64,000 nucleotides of DNA from Proteiniclasticum sediminis (GTDB lineage: Bacteria > Bacillota > Clostridia > Clostridiales > Clostridiaceae), in the NCBI RefSeq assembly GCF_018128025.1, contig NZ_JAGSCS010000002.1, positions 1-64,000 on the forward strand, read 5' to 3'. The notes under the pieces were generated by a model. It had not been told where the DNA came from. It saw nothing but the letters and a program-made list of their open reading frames with translations, and made no database searches. The position numbers and the translations under genes were made by a program. Positions 50,066-61,900 of this stretch are shown here, piece by piece (within the stretch, counting starts at the first letter, position 1; each line of letters opens with the position of its first letter).

Positions 50066-51685
50066 ATGATGAAGAATTATTCCCAGATAAGCACAATACT
50101 ATATCGAGTGGTGAAAGTCCTTTTCTTCGCCATCTTTTTGTTTGTTACGGAACTCCTCTTTTTCGCCCATCCTTGGCTGAACTATGTGGTGAAGAAGACC
50201 TTCCTGCTGCCCAATGTGGTCCTTTTGCCCCTGACGCTCCTCCTCTTTTACGGTGTTTACCGGCTGAGTCTGGTTCTTCGGAGAAAGAACTGGAAAATCT
50301 GGGGGATGAATCCAGACCACGTCGTTCTGGTAGGAAGTGTCGTGCTCCTTTTCGTGCAGCTCTTTATTAGCTACCACATTTACTTTGCCACGGGCTGGGA
50401 TGCGGGTGGCTATGTCCTGCCCACCGCCCGGATGATTGCCTCGGGGGAGTCTGTGGCATCCATGAACTTCTACTTTGCCCGATATCCCAACAATATCCTC
50501 ATGGTCTGGCTCTTTTCCCTGATCATGAGACTGAAGGATATCATCCCCTGGCTGGCCCGATTCAATGATCTGTCCCTGATCATTGTCCTCAACTGCCTCA
50601 TTTCATCCCTGACGGGATTCCTCACCTATAAGGCCGTGAAGAAGCTTCTCGGCAGTTCCTGGGCGGTGTTTTCCTGGGGGATCTATGTGCTCTTGGTGGG
50701 ACTTTCCCCATGGTTTGTCATTACCTATTCCGATTCCCTGGCACTGTTCCTTCCCGTTTTGATTTTCCTCGTCTATACCCAGGAGTGGCATGAGAAATGG
50801 GCAGCACTAAAGTGGCTTCTCATCGGACTTCTGAGCTTTTTAGGCTACTACATCCGTCCCCAGACCCTTATTATGCTCATTGCCATCCTCATCATCGAAG
50901 GGTGGAAGATGCTCTTTGATTCGGGAAAAGAGAAACGAAAGTTTCTGATCAAGCTGGGCGCGGTGATCCTGGCCTTCCTGCTGGCGAAGGGTGCAAACCA
51001 GGCAGTTCTTGGTCGTACAGGACTGATCATGAACGAGGATGAAGTATTTGGCTGGTCGCACTTTGCCATGATGGGCCTTAATGAAGACCGGGATGGGGTG
51101 TACAGCGACGAAGACGTACAGTTCTCCCAGAGTTTTAAGACCAAAGAAGAGCGTCAGGCAGCAAACCTAGAGGAGATCAAGGCTCGACTGAAGGAGATGG
51201 GGCCAGGAAGATACCTCCTGTTCCTCGCCCGAAAGACATTAGTAAATTACGGCGATGGCACCTTTGCCTGGGGCGTGGAAGGAAACTTCTTCTGGGAGAT
51301 CTTCGAAAATGAGGATCCCCACATTTCCCCCTGGCTAAGAAGCTACTTCTACACCGATGGGGAAAACTATGGCATCACCTCCACGGTGCAAAATGGACTG
51401 TGGGTGACCCTGATCTTCAGCATGCTGGGGCTGGTGTTCCTGGATCCCAAGAAGATTGATTCGAACATCTATGTCCTTATGCTGGCTCTCATCGGACTGA
51501 CGCTCTTTGAAACCATCTTTGAATCCCGGGCCCGGTATCTCTTCATCTATGCCCCCATCTACATCACTTTGGGGACCATGGGGCTGAAGATGCTTTGGGC
51601 AAAGTTTCCCAAACTCCATAAATCCGGCGAGGGACAGTTACCGGGAACCTCAGACAAAGATGTTTCCGAGGGGAAAGAAAAGTAA
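50066..51685 (+). CDS. polytopic membrane glycosyltransferase, GT39/GtrC-like
   Basis: This 539-residue membrane protein has about eleven hydrophobic segments. The acidic motif expected in the first outer loop of GT-C enzymes is visible as ATGWDAGGYVLPTARMI. A soluble region occurs at about 335-420 (EDRDGVYSDEDVQFSQSFKT). GT-C enzymes use polyprenyl-phosphate sugars on the outer face. ATG 50066 is six bases after GGAG. The next two genes encode a GtrB-like polyprenyl-phosphate glycosyltransferase and a GtrA flippase, so this is probably the final transferase that decorates a surface polymer or protein. Confidence 0.78.
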   Translation: MMKNYSQISTILYRVVKVLFFAIFLFVTELLFFAHPWLNYVVKKTFLLPNVVLLPLTLLLFYGVYRLSLVLRRKNWKIWGMNPDHVVLVGSVVLLFVQLFISYHIYFATGWDAGGYVLPTARMIASGESVASMNFYFARYPNNILMVWLFSLIMRLKDIIPWLARFNDLSLIIVLNCLISSLTGFLTYKAVKKLLGSSWAVFSWGIYVLLVGLSPWFVITYSDSLALFLPVLIFLVYTQEWHEKWAALKWLLIGLLSFLGYYIRPQTLIMLIAILIIEGWKMLFDSGKEKRKFLIKLGAVILAFLLAKGANQAVLGRTGLIMNEDEVFGWSHFAMMGLNEDRDGVYSDEDVQFSQSFKTKEERQAANLEEIKARLKEMGPGRYLLFLARKTLVNYGDGTFAWGVEGNFFWEIFENEDPHISPWLRSYFYTDGENYGITSTVQNGLWVTLIFSMLGLVFLDPKKIDSNIYVLMLALIGLTLFETIFESRARYLFIYAPIYITLGTMGLKMLWAKFPKLHKSGEGQLPGTSDKDVSEGKEK

Positions 51686-51765
51686 TCCAAGAATCAAAAG
51701 AGCTGAGTCAGGGGGACTCAGCCTAGAAAAATATAGAATAAGCAGGAATGTTACAGGAGGAGACA

Positions 51766-52710
51766 ATGAAAAAGATTTGGTTAGTGATCCCGTGTTATAA
51801 CGAAGAAGAAGTCTTGGGGGAAACTTCCAGGCAGCTAAAGGAAATCATGAATGGTATGATTCAGAAAGGGAAGATCTCCGAGGAATGCCGAATTGTTTTC
51901 GTCAATGACGGATCCAAGGACAAAACCTGGTCCATCATCCAGAAGCTCCACGAAGAGGATCAGCTCTTTGCGGGGATCAACCTCAGCAAGAACCGGGGAC
52001 ATCAGAATGCGCTGCTGGCAGGACTTCTCACGACGAAGGATTATGCCGATGCCGTCATCTCCCTGGATGCGGACCTTCAGGATGATGTGGGTGTCATCGA
52101 GAAGTTCATCGATGAATTCCAGAATGGCTACGATGTAGTCTATGGCGTTCGCAGCTCCCGAAAGACGGACACCTTCTTCAAGCGCTTCACGGCAGAGAGC
52201 TACTACAAGCTCATGAAGGCCCTGGGCGTTAACATCGTCTTCAATCATGCGGATTATCGCCTCATGAGCAAAAGAGCGTTGGATGGCCTGGAGGAATTTG
52301 AGGAACGAAACCTGTTCCTTCGGGGCATTATTCCCCTCATCGGCTATCCTTCCACCACGGTGGAGTATGAGCGCCATGAGCGCTTTGCGGGGGAATCCAA
52401 GTACCCTTTGAAGAAGATGTTGAAGTTTGCCTTTGATGGCATTACTTCCTTCAGCATCAAGCCCATCCGGATGATTCTAAATCTGGGCGTTATCATGTTC
52501 CTCGTCAGCATCGCCATGATGATCTGGTCCCTGGTGGACAAGGCCAGCGGAAACACGGTGGCGGGTTGGACCTCCCTCATGGTCTCCATCTGGATGATCG
52601 GCGGGCTGCAGCTCATCAGCATTGGTTTCGTGGGTGAGTACATCGGAAAGATCTACGAGGAAACGAAAAAACGTCCGCGCTTCATCGTGGAATCCTTCCT
52701 GAGGAAGTGA
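51766..52710 (+). CDS. polyprenyl-phosphate glycosyltransferase, GtrB/DPM1 type
   Basis: The 314-residue GT2 enzyme has WLVIPCYNEEEVLGETSRQL, the nucleotide-sugar loop VFVNDGSKDKTW, the DxD-type motif SLDADLQDD, and two C-terminal membrane helices around residues 230-300. It transfers a sugar from an NDP donor to undecaprenyl phosphate on the inner face. ATG 51766 has AGGAGG just upstream; the longer frame starting at 51748 is less likely. The GtrA gene follows after seven bases. Confidence 0.9.
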   Translation: MKKIWLVIPCYNEEEVLGETSRQLKEIMNGMIQKGKISEECRIVFVNDGSKDKTWSIIQKLHEEDQLFAGINLSKNRGHQNALLAGLLTTKDYADAVISLDADLQDDVGVIEKFIDEFQNGYDVVYGVRSSRKTDTFFKRFTAESYYKLMKALGVNIVFNHADYRLMSKRALDGLEEFEERNLFLRGIIPLIGYPSTTVEYERHERFAGESKYPLKKMLKFAFDGITSFSIKPIRMILNLGVIMFLVSIAMMIWSLVDKASGNTVAGWTSLMVSIWMIGGLQLISIGFVGEYIGKIYEETKKRPRFIVESFLRK

Positions 52711-52717
52711 TCGGTTG

Positions 52718-53155
52718 ATGAAGAAGAACGAGAAACTCATTGATATTAAAACCTTCAAGTTCATTTTGGTGGGTCTGGTGAACACCTTAGTGGGATCCGG
52801 CATCATGTTTACCCTATACAATGTCTTCCACGTGAGTTACTGGCTGTCTTCGGCCAGCAACTACGTTGTCGGAAGTTTGGTTAGTTATCTCCTCAACAAG
52901 ACCTGGACCTTCCAGAATCAGGAGAAGGCGAAGACCACTCTTCCCCGATTCATCGTGAACATCGTCATCTGCTATATCCTTGCCTATGGTATCGCGAAAC
53001 CTTTTGTGGGCTTCATTCTCAGCGGACAGAGCACGAAACTCCAGGACAATCTCTCCATGGGCGTGGGTCTCGTGCTCTTCACCGGATTCAACTATCTGGG
53101 ACAGCGTTACTTCGTGTTCCGAGAGAAGGCTTCGAAAGAGCAGGAGACAAAGTAA
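52718..53155 (+). CDS. GtrA-family membrane protein, putative sugar-lipid flippase
   Basis: The 145-residue protein has four membrane helices and the GtrA signature KFILVGLVNTLVGSGIMFTL at the N-terminus, followed by NYVVGSLVSYLLNKTWTF. It is thought to flip polyprenyl-phosphate sugars to the outer face. ATG 52718 follows GAGGAAG; a TTG just before it is possible. It ends the three-gene glycosylation unit before a terminator. Confidence 0.88.
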   Translation: MKKNEKLIDIKTFKFILVGLVNTLVGSGIMFTLYNVFHVSYWLSSASNYVVGSLVSYLLNKTWTFQNQEKAKTTLPRFIVNIVICYILAYGIAKPFVGFILSGQSTKLQDNLSMGVGLVLFTGFNYLGQRYFVFREKASKEQETK

Positions 53156-53216
53156 CTCCTGGCTCGCCAGTCGATTTAGGCTGGTGAATACAAGAATCAA
53201 AAAATCATTACATTAA

Positions 53217-53260
53217 CGGCAATCCTGAAGAGACAAGGCTCTTCTCAGGATTGCCGTTTT
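53217..53260 (+). terminator. terminator of the glycosylation unit
   Basis: CGGCAATCCTGA pairs with TCAGGATTGCCG (12 bp); an inner AGAG/CTCT contact extends it, and TTTTATT follows. Confidence 0.8.
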
Positions 53261-53438
53261 ATTGTCAAGAGGATCTTAAGGAGAAAGGCAACAGGGATTG
53301 GGAACAAAGTTCCTACTTCACGAAAGGGTGGTGAAATCACCTTTATTTCGAAACATGTATATTGATGTAGTTATACTATTAAACGTAATGAAATAACTTG
53401 AGTAACCAAATTTAATTCTGTATCTTCTTCTCAATAGC

Positions 53439-53467
53439 TTTAATCTATAGAAAAAATCCGCTATAAT
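53439..53467 (+). promoter_or_regulatory. promoter of the first surface protein gene
   Basis: TTTAAT (53439-53444), 17 bases, TATAAT (53462-53467). The start codon is about 178 bases downstream of the expected start site. Confidence 0.5.
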
Positions 53468-53651
53468 TAGAGTAGTTTGAATTATGAAACAAATTGACGC
53501 TGAACGTCTAATAGGGCTAAGCAACGCGTTTAGTGAAATGTACAACGGAAACAAGGAGCGTGAACGATCGGGAAAAGATGTAGTGGAGGCTTTCTTATGG
53601 AGAGCCCGTTGAGTTGGGGGTTGCATCTGTATTAGTTCTTTGGGGGTAGAA

Positions 53652-55688
53652 ATGAAAAGAAGATCCAATAGTTTTCGCAATTTTGTCGTCGTTTGTATGA
53701 TCCTCGCGTTTTCGCTCACCGGCACATCATTTTCGGTTTTGGCAAAACCTAGGGGAAATCTTGTACCTGTGGAAGAAAAGAGCCAGGAATCTGTCCATGA
53801 GATTATGGGAAATGTAGCAAATGATCCGGTATCGGTTCCGAAGCTAACCCGGGGGATCTCCATTTCCACATTGGATGAAGTGTACAGCGGTGAAAATACC
53901 GTATATGTTACGGAGACAGAACCCAATGATTACTTGTATGAAGCAGACTTTGTGACAAATGATCTGACGAGCAGTACGGACTATATGCTGATGGGGCTGA
54001 TCGATTATACCTATGATGGGGATCTGTACCGGTTTACCCTTAACAAGACAGGGGATGTGACGGTTGTCGGAGCGTGGATGGGGGACTACCAGAACTTAAA
54101 TTGGGAAGATGATCTCCTCATGGGAATTTTTGATGCCTATGAGAATGTAGTGGCGACCTCTTTCTTAGTTGAGGATGAAGTAGGGGCGACCTTCCAGTAT
54201 TTATCGGTAACCTTAACACCAGGCACCTATTATGTGGCTGTTATCGAGAATTCGATTTATACAGACCTTTATACGGGAGAAATGTATGCCGCTCTTCTTA
54301 CGTTTGAGAACCAGTTCGTTCCGGTGTCCGGAATTTCCGTTACGCCAAATCAGATGACCATAAGCGGTCTTGGAGCAATGGAGCAGATTACGGCAAATGT
54401 GATGCCCAGTGATGCGACGAACAAGTCTGTTTCCTGGTCATCCAGCAACACTTCAGTGGCTACCGTTGATGGGTTTGGAAATGTCATTTCGAAGGGATAT
54501 GGCGAAACCACTATTACAGCATATTCTCAGGACGGATGGTATCAAGCCAGTTGCACAGTCAATGTTGTTCCTCAACGCGATTTTTCTGGAATCTACACCA
54601 TCAAGTCGAAGAATAGTGGAATGGTCATGGATGTATTTGGCGGTGGAACTACAGAAGGCACGAACATCATCCAATACAGCTTCCATGGCATGGAGAACCA
54701 GCAGTGGAAGTTTGAGTCCCTGAACAATGGCTACTACAAGATTACCTCAGTTCTCAATCCCGAGTACTCCATCGATGTCTATGGCGGGGGAGACACCATG
54801 GGAAACCGCGTGATCCAGTATCACTATCATGGCGGCACCAACCAGCAGTGGAAGATTCTGGAGAATGCCGATGGCTCCGTCTCCCTCATGTCCAGGCTGG
54901 CTGAGGAGAATGGAACACGCTATCTTCTCGACGTTTATGATGGGGGAAGGACTGAAGGGGTTAATGTAATTCAATGGCCCAAGAATGGCGGAGACAACCA
55001 GAAATGGTTCCTGCAGTCGGTGGCTTCTCATACTGTAGCTTTTAACAGCAATGGCGGAACGGAAGTAGCATCCTACTCTGGAACTGAAAGGGCTCTGGTC
55101 AAGGAGCCAGCAGCGTCTGTGCTGGAAGGCAAAGTCTTTGGAGGCTGGTACAAGGATGAAGCCCTGACCCTTCGCTGGAACTTTGCTTCTGACCGGATCC
55201 CCACGACGGACATCACCCTCTATGCCAAGTGGATGAAGGACTACAGCGGAACCTACATCATTCGCTCCAAGAACAGCAACCTGGTCATGGATGTCTATGG
55301 TGGAGGAACCACGGAAGGCACCAACATCATCCAGTACAGCTACCATGGCATGACCAACCAGCAGTGGAAGTTTGAATCCCTAAACAACGGATACTACAAG
55401 ATTACGTCCGTGCTCAATCCGGAGTACTCCATCGATGTCTACGGCGGAGGAACCACCATGGGCAACCGGGTGATCCAGTATCACTACCATGGGGGCATCA
55501 ACCAGCAGTGGAAGATCCTCGAAAATGCTGATGGCAGTATCTCCTTAATGTCTCGTCTTGCCGAAGAGAGCAAAACCGGGTATCTCCTGGATGTCTATGG
55601 CGGCGGAAAGACCGAAGGGGTCAATGTGATTCAATGGGTCAGCAACAATGGAGACAACCAGAAATGGTATCTGGAAATCGTAAACTGA
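53652..55688 (+). CDS. secreted RICIN/Ig-like repeat protein (678 residues)
   Basis: The protein starts at ATG 53652 behind GGGGGT with a signal peptide (VVVCMILAFSLTGTSFSVLA) of about 32 residues. A pre-peptidase C-terminal-like beta domain (about 85-215) and one Ig-like Big_2 domain (about 222-305) precede the conserved C-terminal cassette. The cassette is a RICIN-type lectin domain with three QxW motifs (NQQWKFESL, NQQWKILEN, NQKWFLQ), a Flg_new/InlB-type repeat (GGWYKDEALTLRWNFASDR) and a second RICIN domain. No LPXTG motif, SLH domain or membrane anchor is present. The lectin domains probably hold it on a cell-surface or host glycan. The cassette is shared with the next protein. Confidence 0.85.
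   Translation: MKRRSNSFRNFVVVCMILAFSLTGTSFSVLAKPRGNLVPVEEKSQESVHEIMGNVANDPVSVPKLTRGISISTLDEVYSGENTVYVTETEPNDYLYEADFVTNDLTSSTDYMLMGLIDYTYDGDLYRFTLNKTGDVTVVGAWMGDYQNLNWEDDLLMGIFDAYENVVATSFLVEDEVGATFQYLSVTLTPGTYYVAVIENSIYTDLYTGEMYAALLTFENQFVPVSGISVTPNQMTISGLGAMEQITANVMPSDATNKSVSWSSSNTSVATVDGFGNVISKGYGETTITAYSQDGWYQASCTVNVVPQRDFSGIYTIKSKNSGMVMDVFGGGTTEGTNIIQYSFHGMENQQWKFESLNNGYYKITSVLNPEYSIDVYGGGDTMGNRVIQYHYHGGTNQQWKILENADGSVSLMSRLAEENGTRYLLDVYDGGRTEGVNVIQWPKNGGDNQKWFLQSVASHTVAFNSNGGTEVASYSGTERALVKEPAASVLEGKVFGGWYKDEALTLRWNFASDRIPTTDITLYAKWMKDYSGTYIIRSKNSNLVMDVYGGGTTEGTNIIQYSYHGMTNQQWKFESLNNGYYKITSVLNPEYSIDVYGGGTTMGNRVIQYHYHGGINQQWKILENADGSISLMSRLAEESKTGYLLDVYGGGKTEGVNVIQWVSNNGDNQKWYLEIVN
54579..55688 (+). 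repeat. RICIN-Flg_new-RICIN cassette, copy 1 (1110 bp)
   Basis: This segment aligns with 61854-62963 at a constant offset of 7275 bases and without any gap over the full length. Identity is highest in the second RICIN domain (from 55239), where the proteins differ at only a few positions. Confidence 0.9.
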
Positions 55689-55720
55689 TACATGATAGCT
55701 GATTTGCTAATTTAGCTAGA

Positions 55721-55768
55721 ACAAACGTAGAAATTAATACGGATATTTCTACGTTTGTTTCTTCTTTT
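55721..55768 (+). terminator. terminator after the first surface protein gene
   Basis: A perfect 14-bp stem ACAAACGTAGAAAT / ATTTCTACGTTTGT (55721-55734 with 55745-55758), then TTCTTCTTTT. Confidence 0.85.
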
Positions 55769-55922
55769 CGGTTCTCCGCCAATGCGAATATTCCATATCA
55801 TTATGGGCAAAGATCCGATCCCTGTGGAAGAGCAGAAAGAAGAATAGAGATATTTCTGATGAGAGTGATCGAAAGCAATAACGTGGGATTAATTAAATGA
55901 GTAATTGGGATTAGGAGAAATG

Positions 55923-58900
55923 ATGAGAAATAAATTAGTAGCAATTGCAATTCTTGTATGCATGATTTTAAACATAACGATAGCGTCAGCGAAATCAGCA
56001 GTGGTGTTAGCTGAAAGTATTGGTTTGACCACAGGAATATGTGGGGATAACTTAACGTGGTCATTGGATGCAAATGGAGTACTTGTTATAAGTGGGTCTG
56101 GGAGCATGTTCAATTACAGTAATGAGGTATCTCCATTTTATGATCTTAGAGATTCAGTTCGAGAAGTTATTATTGATAATGGGGTAACCAGTGTTGGCGA
56201 TCAAGCATTCAAGGAGTGTACTAGTATTACCAGTGTTTTTTTACCCTTAAGTGTAATAACAATCGGAAATGGTGCCTTTTGGAAGTGCACAAATCTTGTT
56301 AATATCGAGATTCCCAGTGGGTTAACTACAATAGGATTTTTCGCCTTTCGGGAATGCAAAAGTTTGAAGGATATACAGTTATCTGACAGTATTGTAAACT
56401 TTGGGACTAGTATTTTTTATGATTGCACAAATCTAAAGAATGTAATTCTACCGTCTAATATTTCTGCCATTCCGGCATACACTTTTGCCTTTTGCAGTAG
56501 CTTATTGAGTATTGATTTGCCAGATGGGTTATTAAGCATCGGAAAGTACGCATTTATCAGCTGTCTTAGTCTATCGAGGGTCGATTTACCAGAAAGTATA
56601 ACCACGATTGACGCAAATGCATTCGATAGTTGCATAAGCTTAACAAACATATTATTGCCAGAAGGTTTGGTTAACTTAGGAGAATCGGCTTTTAGTAGTT
56701 GCCGAAGTATTACGAGTATCAATTTACCAGATAGTATAACAAGAATTCGATACGCCACATTTAATGATTGCAGCAGTTTGGTTGAAATCATTTTACCGGA
56801 GAGTATACTTCAAATTGAGAACCAAGCCTTTTCCAATTGCTTAAATTTGAGAAGTATCAATATACCAAGTAAAGTATCATCCTTAGGATATATGGTTTTT
56901 TCTGATTGTCGAAGTTTAAAAAGTATTTCACTATCCGATAGAATCACTACTATTGACTCTTCATCTTTCAATGGGTGTGATCGAAGTTTATTGACTTTTA
57001 ATGTTATGCCTGATTCTATTGCCTACAATTTTGCTGTGCAGAATGGGTTTATGTACTCCTTTTTAGTCGATCCAAGTACTGGATATTTCTCAGCTCCATA
57101 CGTAAGCTTTCATGACAAAATCGTATACATTAAACAGTATGATATTTTAAATCTTAGATATTTTCTCAATGTATCTAAAGATATCAGTTTCGGAAATATA
57201 ACACTATCAGCTTCTGACAATTCTGTTGCAATGATTGCGGATGGAATGCTTGCAGGGATAGGTGAAGGAAGTTGTGTGGTGAATGCCACATATGGAGGAT
57301 TAACATCTTCTTTTACGATCTATGTATCTGTATCGAATGATGTAACTAAGGCGTCAGGAATCAGCATTTCAGAGAGCAATTTGGAGATGAACAAAGGAAT
57401 TAGTGGTGTCATTCCATTTGAAATAACACCGATAACAACCACTGAACGCAAGATTGTTTGGACATCTTCAAATTCTGCTGTAGCTGAAATTAGTAATGGT
57501 GTCGTTACGGCAATATCGCCAGGGACGGCGACAATTACAGGAACGATCAATGGATTTAGTGATAGTCTGCTCGTTTCGGTTAAGGCACCGCTACTTGCGA
57601 TTAGCGCAGATGATATCATGATTAATAAAAATGAAACTTCAAAAATTCAACTATTTTACTATCCTTATGATGCCACCGATTTGAAAACTACGACATATTT
57701 GTCTAGTAATAGCAACATAGCTACGGTTAATGAAAATGGTTATGTTACTGGAATTTCTCCCGGGGAAACAACAGTGACAGTATCAAACGGAAACACGAAG
57801 AAGGACGTCAAGATAAAAGTAACATCAGTATTAGAAAGTATTACCCTAAATAAAACAACAATAAGCGGTTCGAAAAATGCGAGTGAACTATTAGTTGTTA
57901 ATTTTAGTCCACTCGATACAACTGATGATAAGACCATCACATGGAGTTCGAGTAATCCAGCTATTGCTTCAGTTGATAACAACGGCCTTGTATCCTTTGT
58001 ATCGAAGGGAATAGCGACGATAACCGCAACAGTTGGAAACTATGCCGCAAAATGTACGGTAATTGTTACTGAAATTCCCTTAAGGTCTATTTCACTAAAT
58101 TATTCATTACTTGATTTGGTTTATGGTGAAAGTGTTGATTTAAACGTAATTTTTGATCCTTTTAATACCACTGAAAGTAAGAGTATTGTATGGACGACAA
58201 GTGATGAGACAGTGGCAAAAGTCGATTCTGAGGGAATGGTTATGGGGATGAGTAGCGGAACTGCGACGATTCGTGCTACTACATCTGATGGGGCGAAAAA
58301 TGCAACTTGTGTAGTGACAGTTATTGTACCCATCACTGGGGTTGAACTTGATAAAAGTGAACTGCTCTTTACAGAATTTAATCAATCATATCCATTAGCT
58401 GCTAAAATTCTTCCAATACATGCACCTGCTCAGGACCTGATCTGGACATCCAGCAGTGAGTCTGTAGCTACCGTGAGTGTAGACGGTGTCGTAACAGCCG
58501 TGGGAAATGGAGCAGCTATGATTGTTGTCACCACAGCAGATGGACAAAAGAATACAGCCTGCAAGGTTACCGTGGCTGTTCCGGTGAAAGCAATAACTTT
58601 GGATAAGACTGAATTGTTTTTCTCTGAGTTTAATCAGACAAGTATGCTGATACCAACAATAATGCCGATAAATGCAGCGAATATGAACCTGACTTGGACT
58701 TCCAGTGATGAGACGGTGGCGTCGGTAAATGACTTTGGAACTGTTACAGCTTTGGGAAATGGTACTACAGTGATCACTGTCTCAACTGAGGATGGTAATT
58801 TTAGTGCATCCTGTGTAGTAACCGTTACTGTAACCGTCATTGGAGTTTCTTTGGATAAGAGTGAATTATTTTTTTCGGATTTTCAACAGACCAGCCAGTT

Positions 58901-61900
58901 GGTTGCCTCAATTTTACCTTCTAATGCAGCAAATCAGAATTTAATTTGGGTATCTAGCGATGAGACGGTGGCAACCGTGAGTAACGACGGAAGAGTTACT
59001 TCTGAAGGAAATGGATTGACAGTGATCACTGTCACCACGGAAGATGGTGAAAAGAGTGCATCTTGTTATGTCCGTGTTGCGGTCCCAGTGACTGGAGTGG
59101 TCTTAGATAAGTATAGTTTGGATTTCGCAGAATCAATGCAGATGATTCAGCTGATGGCAACCATTATGCCCTCAAATGCAGCTAACCAGAATCTGGTTTG
59201 GTCATCCAATGATGAGCGGGTAGCTACGGTAGATGCATTTGGCAAGGTTACAGCCATAAACAATGGAACTGCACGTATCAGTGCCACGACAGAAGATGGG
59301 CAGAAGGTTGCAACTTGTACTGTCACCGTAGCTATAAGGCTAAAGGGAATCACCCTTGATCAGAGTGAAATTCATTTTAATGATTTAAGTCAATTCCGGA
59401 GGCTGATCGCATATATTGAGCCATCCAATGCATTGAACCAGAAAATTACGTGGACATCCAGTAATGAGTTAGTAGCAAAAGTGAGTTATGATGGAGTAGT
59501 TACATCTATTGGGATTGGAACTGCAATAATAACTGCAACATCAGATGAAGGGCAGTTTGCAGCATCCTGCACTGTCATTGTGGCAATACCTGTAGATGGA
59601 GTTATTTTAGATAAGAATGAGTTGCTTTTTACAAAGTTAAGTCAAAGCTATCAATTCTTAGCTAAAGTTTTACCATCCAATGCTGGCAATCAAAATGTAT
59701 CATGGACTTCCAGCAATGAGTCTGTGGCAACAGTCAGTAAGGATGGACTAGTTACAGCCGTGGCCAATGGAACAACTATAATTACCGTGACTACGGAAGA
59801 AGGGAAGAAAAGTGCAACATGCTTAGTTACTGTGGCTTTACCGGTAACCGGAGTCGCTTTGGATAAAACCGAAATTTACTTTACTGAGTTGAAACAAACA
59901 AGTATGTTAAAGGCTACAGTATTTCCGGGCAATGCAGCCAATCAAGATTTGATTTGGATGTCCAGTGATGAGGCTGTAGCTCTGGTCAATCAGTATGGAA
60001 CCGTAACTGCAGTAGATAATGGAACAGCAGTAATTACGGTAACAACAGTAGATGGTAATTATCGTGCATCTGCTACAGTCAATGTGGCAATGGCGGTTAC
60101 TGATGTCAGATTGGATAAGCAAGAGCTTTATTTCTGGGCAATTAACCAAACCGACTACTTGAGCGCTTCTATTTTGCCCAATAATGCAGTCAATCAGAAA
60201 GTCACCTGGACATCCAGCAATGAGTCTGTGGCGATCGTAAGCGCAGATGGCAAAGTCACTGCCGTTGGGAACGGAACGGCAGTGGTTTTCGTGACAACAG
60301 AAGATGGGCAAAAGAGCGCAGCTTGCTTAGTTACTGTGGTAGTGCCAGTTACCGGAGTTTCATTGGACAAGAAAGAGCTTAACTTTACTAAAATTTCTCA
60401 ATCAGACATATTGGTTGCAACTATTGTGCCCTTTAATGCAGCGAATCAAAAACTTATATGGAGTTCACTTGATGAAGCTGTGGCCACGGTAAGCATTGAT
60501 GGTACAGTCACCGCAATAGGAAATGGGTCTACGTATATTATGGTTTCTACTGAAGATGGTGATTGGAGAGCATTTTGTTTAGTTACGGTGGCAGTTTCAG
60601 TTTCCGATGTTATTTTAGACAAGACGATCATTAAATTTACAGAGTTTAATCAGACAAATAGGTTACTCGCGACTGTAATACCCTTCAATTCGGCCAATCA
60701 GAATGTATGCTGGACTTCCAGCGATGAGTCTGTTGCAACGGTAAATCAGTTCGGAACCGTTACGGCGATGACTAATGGAACAGCAACGATCACCGTTTCC
60801 ACGGAGGAAGGTAATTTTACAGCATCTTGTATCGTTACCGTGGCGGTACCTGTTACCAGCGTCACTCTGGATAGGAACGAACTGTACTTCACGGAGCTTA
60901 ATCAAGTGAGTGAATTAGAAGCAACGATTCTACCTTTAAATGCGGCTAATCAGAATATCATCTGGACGTCCAGTGATGAGTCTGTCGCTTTAGTCAATTC
61001 TGATGGAGTTGTTACTTCGGTAGGAAACGGGACAGCGACGATTATGGCAACCACAGCAGAGGGCCAAAAAAGTGCTGCCTGCAAGGTCACAGTTGCTGTG
61101 CCGGTGACAGGAATCATGCTTGGTCAGAGCGAGCTTCATTTAACGGCATATAATCAAACAAGTCAACTGATTGCAACAATATTGCCATCAAATGCAGCCA
61201 ATCAGACACTGATTTGGACAACCGATAACGCATCTATTGCAACGGTAAGTTCAGATGGCGTAGTTACAGCAGTAGGGAATGGGATAGCCTCGATCTCCGC
61301 AACCACAGTCGATGGGAGCAAAACTGCAACGTGTATAGTAACTGTGAAGGTCCCCGTAACAGGGGTAATCCTGGACAAAAGTGAACTTAATTTCACTACC
61401 CTTACACAAACAATGAAGTTAGTTGCTATCGTTATCCCAGGAAATGCAGCGAATCAACAGGTCATCTGGACTTCCAGCGATGAGGATGTAGCTACGGTCA
61501 AAGCGGATGGAACAGTCACTGCAATAGGCAATGGAGTAGCGATTATTAAAGTTACGACGGCCGATGGAGAGAGGAGTGCCACTTGCGCAGTTACCGTGGC
61601 AGTCTCGGTGACGGGGATTGCTCTGAATAAGGGTGAACTTAAATTTACGAAAATTGGACAAGTCGAGCGTTTACAGGCCACCATCACTCCATGGAATGCA
61701 TTAAATCAGAAGATGGTTTGGACTTCTAGCGATGAGAATGTGGCAACGGTAAGTTCTGATGGGTTGGTTACTGCAGTAGGAAATGGCTCAGCGAAGATCA
61801 CTGTAAATACGGCAGATGGAAGTTTTACAGATGTGACAGACGTCAATGTTCAAGACTACAGTGGTATCTATACGATTAACTCCAAAAACAGTGGATTAGT

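Larger units (their letters stand above)
53156..53651. other. intergenic region with terminator, promoter and long leader containing a 42-residue frame
   Basis: The region includes the terminator at 53217-53260 and the promoter at 53439-53467, which gives a leader of about 175 bases. Inside it, 53484-53612 could encode a 42-residue polar peptide beginning MKQIDAERLIGLSNAF and ending FLWRAR. It has no clear ribosome binding site. It could be a leader peptide or chance. Confidence 0.4.

Noticed and set aside
49764-50096. 110-residue minus-strand frame between the MurNAc and Gtr units
   Set aside because: It is antisense to a terminator and to the start of the glycosyltransferase gene, with biased Ser/Leu/Pro composition.
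53318-53926. 202-residue minus-strand frame across the leader of the first surface gene
   Set aside because: It covers the promoter and signal peptide region antisense, has low-complexity Ser/Thr/Arg composition and no ribosome binding site.
58326-61853. Regular 252-bp spacing considered as a CRISPR-like or satellite array
   Set aside because: The units are continuous coding sequence for Ig-like domains; there are no short identical repeats with unique spacers.
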